Shown piece by piece: positions 1-9,400 of a stretch of 64,000 nt of DNA (within the stretch, counting starts at the first letter, position 1; each line of letters starts with the position of its first letter). This stretch comes from Solanum dulcamara (lineage: Eukaryota > Streptophyta > Magnoliopsida > Solanales > Solanaceae), in NCBI RefSeq assembly GCF_947179165.1, contig NC_077242.1, positions 37,891,097 through 37,955,096 of the forward strand. The letters run 5' to 3'. The notes beneath the pieces are model-generated. The model saw only the letters and a list, made by a program, of their open reading frames with translations, searched no databases and was not told the origin of the DNA. Both the position numbers and the translations under genes were made by a program.

Positions 1-1028
1 AAGATGTCACACATGCTCAACTTGCAAACTAGTGTATGGAAAGTCTGTTAGTTGTGGCCTCAGGCAGACACATCAACTAGCTGCTTTTCAGAGTGACACA
101 TGGAATAAACTCAAGACACCAGTCGTAACTTTTTCTGTCCATCAATTTTGACATGCTTTGTTTGATCATGCTGGACTGTATTATGAGCTATACTTATTGG
201 AGCCTTGCTGTCACAATTCAAAGAAAAACATTCCCTTTTCAGACAATCTCAATTCCTCTAGTAGCTTTTGTAACAAAAAGAAGTCAGCAAACACCCTGTG
301 TTGTAGCTCTATATTCTGCCTTGGCACTTGTTCTAGCAACTAGACTTTGCTCTTTGCTTCTTCAAGTGATCAGGTTTCCTCCTACGAGTGTACAGTAATC
401 GAATGTAAATCTTCCATCATTTAGAGATTGAGCCAATTCGCATCGATAAAGGTTCTATTTGCAGGTAACCATGTCCGGAGAAAAGTAGACCTTTCCTTGG
501 AGCAGACTTCAGATACCACAAAACGTGAAAGACAACTTGCATATGAGGATCTTGGGGATCGCGCATGAACTGACTCACCAGTCCGACGCAATAGGCTATG
601 TCTGGTCTAGTGTGAGAGAGATAAATGAGTATTCCAAGCCTCTGATATCTCTACTTATCAACTGATTCTCCAACTCCATTTAGTAGTTTGTGATTGCTTT
701 CAATGGACAGTATTTTTAGTTTGTGACTTGTCATAGGCTCATAGCGGTTTCTTCCAAGAGGTGCAAATATACTTTCTTTGAGAGTACGATTCCTCTTTTT
801 GATCTAGCAACCTCAATTCCCAAAAAGTATTGCAGTTCTCCTAGATCCTCGATCTCTAATTCCCGTGCCGATAACTTCTTCAATCGAGTCATCTCCTCCT
901 TGTTATCTTTTGTTATTACTCTGTCATAATTTATGGGAAGAGTGAGTGTATCCTTGATGTCTTATGAGAATGGTGTGATCAACATTGCTTTGTTGGTAAT
1001 CGAAGGAGATCATTGCGTTGCTGAATAA

Positions 1029-1265
1029 TCAAGCTCTAGGGGATTGCTTCAGTTCGTACAAGGATTCCTTCCGTATGCATATCTTTCCTTGACTTTGTTT
1101 AGGAGGAATCTCCATGTACACCTCTTCTTGTAAGTCTCCATTAAGAAATGCATTTTTCACACCAAACTGTAGTAAGTTCCAATCAAGATTCGCTGCATAA
1201 GACAAAAGAATTCTAATAGTGTTCATTCTGTGACGAGGCAAATATCTATTGATAATCCACTCCAT
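1029..1265 (-). pseudogene. Copia RT core piece of C1
   Basis: A 78-codon open stretch with the copia RT signatures [18 protein letters not shown] and ESLYELKQSPRA (usually [13 protein letters not shown]). It is cut off upstream (to the right) by the LINE/SINE tail inserted at 1331-1546, beyond which the pol sequence resumes. Confidence 0.75.
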
Positions 1266-1330
1266 AAGTCAAGTAAATCCCTTAGCCACCAATTTTGCTT
1301 TAAATCTTTCAATTGAACCATCAATATTAT

Positions 1331-1546
1331 ACCCTGACTTTACCGCGCTCATTATTCATATTTTTATATTGCTTTCTATATGCTTGGCTCTACTGACCTA
1401 TGTCTTGTTTTTCTTGTTTCTCCTCCCTTGTTCTTCTCTCTTAAGCTGAGGGTCTTTCGGAAACAGCCGCCCTACCTTTCAAGGTGGGGGTTAGGTCTGC
1501 ACATGGTGGGACTATACTAGGTCTTCTGTTGTTGTTGTTGTTGTTG
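1331..1546 (+). mobile_element. 5'-truncated RTE-type LINE or TS-like SINE tail
   Basis: A 216-bp insertion ending in a run of TTG repeats (about 1528-1548), preceded by the typical 3' text (GGTTAGGTCTGC, CTATACTAGGTC). It is flanked by a long target duplication, TTGAACCATCAATATTAT at 1313-1330 and 1547-1564. It sits inside the copia C1 fragment and is therefore younger than C1. A LINE 3' end and a SINE that borrowed that end cannot be told apart here. Confidence 0.75.
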
Positions 1547-2555
1547 TTGAACCATCAATATTATGTTTTAGAGTGACATTTTGCCCAGTCTCTTTTTTTG
1601 ACAAGGGACTTAATTTCTTAGATCATAGCTTGCTTCCATTCAAAATCTACAAAAGCTTCCCTCGAATTCCGGCGGAGGCTCTATTGGAGGGAGACAAAAT
1701 TAGATAACGGGTGTTTGGTGCAAGATCTGACTTCTTCTTTCCTATGGGTTATAGGCAAATCTAATTCAAAAGGAATTGTAGATAACTCACCATTAGAAGA
1801 AGGTTTGGCTTCAACAGATCGCATAGTAGAAACTCCTGCTTTATTTCTCCGAAAGTAAGTTTTCATATCAGGTCCATCCAAATGCCCAATGTCTCTCCTT
1901 GAATTCTTTCTCCAATTTCACTTTCCCTTGTGGCAGTGGTTTCAACAATGGGACTAGGGAAAACCCATCTCATCTTCCTTATAACCCCCCCCCCGAAAAG
2001 GTGATAGTGTAATATTGAAATAGAGCTCAGAATCTTGAAAGGTAATATCAATCTCCTAGAAGGAGGATGATATCATTTGTACACCTTTTTGTGCGGGAGA
2101 ATACCCAATAAAGACTTATTTATGAGAGGATCAAGTTTCTTGGAGTTCTTAGTGTGAACAAAGGAGACACACCCAAATACCTTTGGAGAAATAATATCTA
2201 CATTCTTACCCTTTAAAGCATCCAGGGGACTCTGAAAATCGAGGGGTTTAAGGGGCATTCTATTGATGAAATAACAACTACTACAATGACATCCCCAGTA
2301 TGGTTTTGATAGATGCATGGTAAACGTAAGGGATCTTGCCACTTCTTTCAAATGGCTATTTTTTTTTCTTTCAGCAGCCCCATTTGTGCACTAGTTTAAG
2401 CATAACCTATTAGATGGTAACCCATAAGACTCCAAATAAGCTCCAAAAGTTTAATCCATGTATTCTTTGCCATTATCAGTTCTTAAGATCTTTATCTTAG
2501 CCTCAAACTGAGTACCAATACTATTGATCCAAAAGATGATTTGTACTTGGTTTAA

Positions 2556-3898
2556 GGCCTAAGATAAAGTACTTTCAAACTGATAATGGCACTGAATACA
2601 TGGATGAAACATTTTGAGTCTTATGGGATAATCCATCAAACTAGTTGTCCTTATACTAGTGAACAAAATGGGTGGTTGCAAGGAAAAATAGTCATTCGTT
2701 AGAACTCACAAGATCCCTAATGTTTATCATGAATCTACCAAAACCTTATAGGGATGCCACTCTAGTAGCTGCCACTCAAAACCCTTTTTCTTCAGATCCC
2801 CTTGGAAGCTTTAAAGTGTAAGATGACTACATGTATTGTTCCTCCAAAGGTATTTGAGTGTGTCTGCTTTGTCCACTATTGTAACTTCGGAAAACTTGAT
2901 CCTAGAGCTCTTAAATGTGACTTTATTGGGTATTATCCAACATAGAAAGGGTAGAAAAGCTAATCCTCCTTTCAACAGATGCTTTGTCAGCATGGATATT
3001 GTCTTTTGAGAATCTGAGTTCTCTTTCAATATTACACCATCACTTATTTAGGGGAAGATCTATAAGGGAAAGAGATTGTTTTTCCTAGTTCTATTGCTGA
3101 AACCATTACCACAAGGAGAAGTGAAATTGGAGAGAATTTAAGGAGAGACTTGACGTTTGGATAGACCTGATTTGAAACTTTAGAAGAAATAGAGCAGAAG
3201 AAGCTATCATGTAATGTGCTGCTGGTGAGTTATCTACATTTCCTAATGAGTTAGATTTGCCTATTATGCATAAGAATAGAGTCAAATCATGCACCAAACA
3301 TCCTTTATCTAATTTTGTCTCCCTCCTATAGAGCTTTTGCCTTGTCTATTTCTTGTATGTCTATTCCCCAGGATTGGAGGGAGGCGTTTCTAGATTCTTA
3401 TTGGAAGCAAACTATTATTGAAGAGATGAAGGCCTTGTCAAAAAAAGAAACTTGGGAACTTGTCACATGACCACCATATGAGAAGTTGGTTAGTTGCAAA
3501 TGAGTCTTCATCGTAAAACATAACACTAATCGTTCGATTGAAAGATTTAAAGTAAGATTGGTGGCTAAGGGATTCACTCAGGCTTATGGAGTAGATTATC
3601 AAAAGATTCTTCGCCTACTACAAAAATGAACACCATTATAATTTTTTTCTCTTGTGCAACAAATCTAGATTAGGACTTACAATAGTTTGATGTGAAAAAT
3701 CATTTCTTCATGGAAACTTAAAAGAAGAGGTGTACATGGAGATTCCTCAGTTTTTTTTTCTGAACAAAGTCAAGGAAAGGTATGCAGACGGAAGAAATCC
3801 TTGTATGGATTGAAGCAAACCCCTAGAGCTTGGTTTGACATATTCGGTAAAGTAATGATCTCCTTCTGTTACCAATAAAGTAATGCTGATTACACCAT
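2556..3898 (+). pseudogene. Copia pol fragment C2, inactivated, opposite to C1
   Basis: On the plus strand the order is integrase (FQTDNGTEYMDETF near 2573, SCPYTSEQNG near 2645), a linker, then RT from about 3370 (DWREAFLDSYWKQTIIEEM, ERFKVRLVAKGFTQAYGVDY, EEVYMEIPQ near 3728, [16 protein letters not shown] at 3793-3840). It belongs to the same family as C1 (compare 3830-3900 with the reverse complement of 975-1045). Stops and frameshifts make it dead. It ends abruptly near 3898, where gypsy-like sequence starts. Confidence 0.75.
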
Positions 3899-4335
3899 TT
3901 AATCCTTGAGGACAAGGATTTTTTTGAAGAGGGTGGTATTTGATATGATACAATTAGAGTGGGTTTCATTTCTCATTTTTCTTCCATATTCATTTCATCT
4001 GCAATTAGTTTGAAAAATTGTCCAGAATCAATTAGTTATCACACGTGACCTGTGTGCGCAGCTAGTTGGCCTTTCCTAAAGTTAATTGAAACCAACTTTC
4101 CCTCCCCTATTTCATTCAGCATATAAATGAAATCTATAGCAATTGTAAGCATTTTGTTTTGGTGATTACAAGTCAATAACTCTCCTCTCTTTCTCTCTAA
4201 TTCGTTAAGAACTCTTAGGTGCTTGAGTGATTTGTTTAAGAGCAATTCAAATCATTTGCTCTTTAGGACACTGTTTTTTTCCATTTTTGTTTCAGGTCGT
4301 ATTACTTCTCCACGTTTGGAACCTTCCAAACGGCT
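3899..4335 (+). mobile_element. Gypsy 3' end and LTR-like remnant
   Basis: At 3900-3945 the text reads like the end of a gypsy polyprotein (SLRTRIFLKRV, like the family's usual LRTNPF-type ending). After it comes TGATATGATACA and a noncoding stretch with a possible TATA box (CATATAAATGAA near 4120) and a pyrimidine-rich leader, as in an LTR. The right boundary is uncertain and no second LTR is seen. Confidence 0.4.
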
Positions 4336-5044
4336 AAACTCTATTCAAAAATATATTTAATCGCTTCAAATAATGACATTGGACTCAATTCTATAATTTA
4401 ATATGTGGTCTAGGTTAAAGTCAACAAAAAAGTCAACCACGAGCCCACATGGTCAAACATCGGAACAAAACTCATATCCAGTTTATCCATTGCCCCATGA
4501 GTCCAAATCTATAATTAATTTTTTATTTTGAATTCATTTATTTAACTCATCATCAATTTATCATTTCTAAATCTTAGACCAAAAACTCCCAAATTCCACC
4601 ATCAAAATTCCGTACTTTAATGGCTAAACTTTGAATAAAATCATGTATACTTTTCATGGGTAAGTGTAGAACCTTGGAGTTTCTATGATGGTCCCAAACT
4701 AAAATCCCATTAATCTCATAGCTAGTTCGTCCAAAAATGGTGAAAGAATGAAAAATTCTGAAATTATGTCCTTCTTATACATGGACCAGGTTATTTGCAA
4801 ATGTGTCCTCCTCTCCGCAATTGCAGACCAAGCCCATGAGCAAGTTCTTAACAATTGCAGCGCACCAGGCTCGGACCTGCACCAGCACTAGTTTTAGCTC
4901 AAAAGTGTGCCGAAACCAACCCAAACCCCTCAGGTCTCAACCCAAGCCATACCAACAGGTTCCAAACATAAGATCTACCTATCAAAGGCCTCAAAACATG
5001 AAGTGGAACGCAAATACTCAAAATCGAAGAGTTGAGTTGTTACA
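4336..5044 (-). repeat. Noncoding LTR-like repeat R, copy 1
   Basis: This noncoding block is repeated at 13606-14360 plus 19435-19703. Best match: CTCAGGTCTCAACCCAAGCC at 4941-4960 against CTCAGGTCCCAACCCAAACC at 19596-19615. Both copies end in GTTGTTACA or GTTGTTATA. Read on the minus strand it would begin TGTAACAACTC, a normal LTR start. An apparent reading frame at 4803-5183 lies in it and is not a gene. The left limit is approximate. Confidence 0.55.
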
Positions 5045-6262
5045 GAAGCTTACTGTAGCCAAGCTTGAATTCCTTATGTTGATGGTGCCTGAACAAATCT
5101 GTGCCTTGAGCTTAGTTTGTTCATTCACTGGTTGCTGCTGTAACCAAGCAATTGATTGGTTTCCTTTCCGTAAAATCCTTTAAGTTTGCTATACAATTGT
5201 TTCCTTTCCCCCAAAAATTCCCATTTCCATTGCTGACCTTCCATAGTATTTTTCAGCTTTGTTCTTTCCCTTAATTCCTGTACGAAGACAACCAAGACCT
5301 ATTATGCCGCTGACGTATGGACCAAACATTTCAGCTTAATTCCTTTGCAAGATCATAAACTTATAGTCTGTAATAGTGATTTGGGCTTAGTGCATAAACT
5401 CTATTTCATTATATGTCTGTCTCTATTCTTATAATTTATCTTATACATACGTAAATAATACTTCTAATTAAGTGTATCAGTATCTTTATGTATATATAGA
5501 CTCTCTCTCTCTCTATATATATATGTGTGTGTGTGTGTGTATGTATATATAAAACCTCTATATAACTTAATAAAATAAGAAAACAATAATTGGAGAAAAT
5601 AACTAAAAGGTCCAACTTGATCCCAAAAATGTTAGGGTGCTACAACAATATAGAGAACTTCTAGTACTCTTTATTTTTTCTGTATTATTGTGGTCTCAGA
5701 TGAATTGAAATAGAGAATCATGGTCAATAAAGATTCATATAGTTAACCACAACTTTTTTTTTGTTGTTGTTGTATACTAGTTTAGGCTAATTCTTCTGAC
5801 TTTTCCACCAAAAAAGTTGGGAATTAAGATCTCGAAATTTCAATTGCACTTCTATGCCTAATTATTTTCTTGTTGCAAGTCTCTAGGGCTGAAACTGCTT
5901 TTTGGATATGGGTACTTCCAACTTCAGAAATTTAAGAAATGATAAGAAATGAGCATTAGGAATAGAGAGAAGGGATGCTGTTGACGGAGTGGTCACTTCA
6001 TTAGATCTCTTAGATAAAAAAATCCTGAGTTTTATTTTGTTTCTGCATTTCTAATATGCTGACATGTGGATGAATTTCTTCACCTTGAATTCTGCCATAA
6101 ACTCATTGACAGTATCATTTTGATTTACATGGGGCAATCAAGAAAAGAATAGGAAAAGCAAAAGGCAAAGTTGAGAAAAAAGAAAAAGTTGGGGGTGGGG
6201 GAGAGGGAGGGTGGAGTTTTTTCTTTCTTAGATCTCTTGATAAATATCCTTTGTCCATTTAG
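5045..6262. other. Intron-like noncoding DNA upstream of MSH7 exon 1
   Basis: No gene seen. This AT-rich stretch holds a compound microsatellite at about 5499-5550 (CT, TA, TG and TA runs) and a short TTG run near 5762. The acceptor for the first visible MSH7 exon is at 6261-6262. No earlier MSH7 exon could be recognised in 1-6262. Confidence 0.6.
5499..5550. repeat. Compound microsatellite (CT)n(TA)n(TG)n(TA)n
   Basis: Consecutive CT, TA, TG and TA dinucleotide runs are read directly from the sequence. Confidence 0.9.
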
Positions 6263-6459
6263 GTCCTGCAGCACCACTCCTATCTCCAGTTCAGCCAGGT
6301 GCTGAGTTTGTTGATCCTGCAGAAGTAAAAAATTTCCTCGACTTGAAAGGTTACTTTAAAGGATCTTGTAATAAGTGGGATCACGCCGTTGATGGAGAGA
6401 ACCATGATGTTGCTTTATGTGCTCTTGGGACTCTTGTTAATCATTTAGAGAGATTGATG
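6263..6459 (+). CDS. MSH7: MSH7 visible exon 1
   Basis: Acceptor TTTAG ends at 6262 and donor GTAAGT starts at 6460. The exon starts with two bases completing a split codon, then encodes [20 protein letters not shown] and on to LVNHLERLM. The segment [16 protein letters not shown] matches the MSH7 family's MutS core region. It is 197 bp and ends in phase 0. Confidence 0.88.
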
Positions 6460-9400
6460 GTAAGTCTCAGAACCGTGGCCTATTTTCTGTGTGTAATACT
6501 TATGGTATTATTTTGGTGAATGCTTTGTTCTGAATTTAACAGTTAGATGAGGTCTTACATAATGGTGATGTTCTATCATATGAAGTCTATAAGGGTTGCC
6601 TCAAAATGGACGGACAGACACTTGTCAATCTTGAAATCTTCAACAATAATGCCGATGGGAGTCCATCAGGCAAGTACAATATTTTTTGGTCAAATCAAAA
6701 CTCTGTACTCATTCTAAGGGGTAGCTCTGGCAATTCTATATTCTTCTCTGTGTTTCAGGTACTTTATACATGTATCTTGATAACTGTATTACATCACCTG
6801 GGAAGCGACTTTTAAGAAGATGGATTTGTCATCCCCTCAAAGATGTAGAGAAAATCAACCATAGGCTTGATGTGGTTGACAGACTTGTTGAAAATTCAGA
6901 CGCCACATTATCCACTGCTCAGTATCTTTGCAAGCTTCCAGATTTGTGTAGGCTGCTTGGACGGGTCAAGGCTAGCATTCAATCTTCTGAAGCACTCCTT
7001 CTGCCCTTGATTGGTGCCAAAATATTGAAGCAGCGAGTAAGTTTTATTTGACATCAGAATTTGGTTTTCTTAGTCTGTGGTGCAGTAAAGAAGTTCTCAC
7101 TTCCTGAATTACTAGTTTGTGTGGTTAAAAACACAGTAGTTCAATCTGCTTCCAGGAAGAAGACTAGCAGATAATTAGTAGTTGAGCATCTCTTGCAATT
7201 TTCACACCTTTCTACTTACCAGGCAAATGGACTGACTATCTCTTCATTGCGTATTGGATAAAATTGTCTCATTTTCGCATCTTTCTTGCTTTCTAGACAA
7301 ATGAGCAACAATAACAACAACAACATACCCATTGTAATCCCACAAGTGGGGTCTGGGGAGGTGGCGTGTACGCAGATCTTATCCCAATCTTGTGAGGGTA
7401 GAGAGGCTACTTCCAAAAGACCATTGGCTCAAGAAAAGCATAACAAACCGGGTATGAAAAGGAAATACAGTAGTGGAAACCGGGTATGTTCATCCCATGA
7501 ATCAAACATGGGGTCTTCTTTAGATGGTCTTGTACCGAGAAGGTGTCGTAATTCCCCTTAACCCTTTAAAAAGTACAAACTAGTTGAGCCCATTTTAGGT
7601 AATTTTTTCCATTCAACAGATAAGAGGCTTGAGTGTTTTGCAAATCTCCAGCTGAAACTACAGAGGTATTCTCTATGGTTGTAGAAACATTTCTAGAGGC
7701 TGGAATATTTGCGGCAGTACCATTTTCGGACACGGTTGTTAAATGGTTTCAATATTTGGGCGGATAAAGATAGCAAAAAAGGGATTTTTCAAGACAAGAT
7801 GAATAAAACTGGTTAGGAATAAGCCTAAAGCTCTGATACCGTATGGAATAAGATAGTTGAATAATTTCATTCATATCTTTCTATGTCATATACATGGCTT
7901 TATATACATAAGAGATTGTGGAACAGAATCACCTAAATCCCATGAAATCTAGGATTATACAGAATCATATATTTTACATAAGGAGAATGAATCATAGATA
8001 AGATATTCTAGATTACAACAATTATCCTTAGATCATAGAGGATCAGATCTTGATATTTGGGGATCCTAATATTTCTGATGCTAAATGGAGTTTGACGTCT
8101 TTTGTTACTAATTGGAAAGGAAACATGTTTGGGTTTTGCAATTTCACAATCATCACAATGAAAAGACTCAACAGTCAAATCTTTGAACAAAGATAGAAAC
8201 ATCATTCTGATTACATAAAAGGAAGGATGACCTAACACCGACGATGATAAAGCCATACTTTCTCTTTATTGGACATAATAGATTCAGACAAGAATGAACT
8301 CGATAAGGAATTCTTAGTTGTATCTTCACCATTGTGGAAATCCAGACAATAAAGACTACCTTTCTCACTAGCAAGCCCAATCATCTCCTTTGTGTACTGT
8401 TCGTGAAATAAGCTATATGAAGAGAATAAAGTTACTTGGCATTTGTAATCTTTGGTGAGTTTCTGGATAGAAATGAGATTTGCAGTTAACTTTGGGACAT
8501 GAAGGACATCTTTAAGTATCAAGGAGACAAGGACTTTCTCAGTGGTATGTCTCCTTGTCCAACTATAGTAATAACCGAACCATTGGCTATAGTTATTTTT
8601 TTATAGCTAGTACAAGGAGAATATGATATGAAGAGATGAGAGGAACTGGTCGTATGATCAGTTGTCCTGGAATCAACCACCCACATTGGAGAAAGTTTGT
8701 CTAAGACGTTAGTAACAAAAGAGCAAGAAATACCTATGAAGGCCAATGAACAACTACCTGTTGAAGCTGAGTGTGGATTTGTTTCATCAGTCCGATGGCT
8801 GCTAGCTATATGTGCCTCCTTTCCATCACTAATATTTCTGCTTGGAGGTCTACCATTGATTTTCTAGCATCTCTCTCGGGTATGCTGATATTTTTTGCAG
8901 TAGGTGCAATAAAGATTGTTCATATTAATTGACAGTTTGAATGAACACGGGGTCTTGATGGTGTTCTCCCATTGTGAAACTCCAGATTCTCTTGAACTTG
9001 TCCCTTTTGCTACAAGAGCTGATTCTTCATTAATTTGATTTTCAAGCATAACACTCCTCTGGCCTTCTTATATCCGTATAATGGCCATTGTCTCATTTAA
9101 TGATGGGAAATCTTCTTTTCCTATGATTCGCACTCTCACGGAATCAAATTCTACATTTAGTCCAGCAAGAAAATCATAAATCCTTACTTTTTCAATAAAT
9201 CTTTTCAAAATCAAATCATCGTCTTTACAACCCATTTGAATGCATTGATAATGATCCATTTCTTACCATAAACTCGGTAAAAAGTTAGAATATTCAGTGA
9301 TAGGTTGAGCTCCCTATTTTGCTGTAGAAAGTTTTGTTTTTATTTCATAGATCCTTGCAGCATCATGTACTTTAGAGTACGTCTCCTTCATTGCATCTCA

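Larger units (their letters stand above)
1..2555 (-). pseudogene. Copia pol fragment C1, inactivated
   Basis: On the minus strand, in 5'-3' element order, this encodes the integrase end (2073-2555: KILRTDNGKEYMD, then SCYFINRMPLKPLDFQSPL and PKVFGCVSFVH). Reverse transcriptase follows (about 560-1290: NLLQFGVKNAFLNGDLQEEV, SLYELKQSPRA, then the RT tail HTRPDIAYCVGLVSQFMRD). RNase H comes last (about 160-400: VGGNLIT, SAKAEYRATTQGVC). Frameshifts and stops separate the blocks. No gag, protease or LTR is visible; the 3' end lies left of the window and the 5' part is cut off at about 2555, where a second copia fragment begins in the opposite direction. Confidence 0.8.

Noticed and set aside
4803..5183. 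126-codon open frame upstream of MSH7, considered as an early MSH7 exon or small gene
   Set aside because: Most of it lies in the noncoding repeat R, which recurs at 19435-19703 without the frame; no MSH7 similarity.
7216..7561. Small frames on both strands in MSH7 intron 3
   Set aside because: They overlap a LINE/SINE 3' tail and the truncated copia gag start; inconsistent with either frame being a gene.
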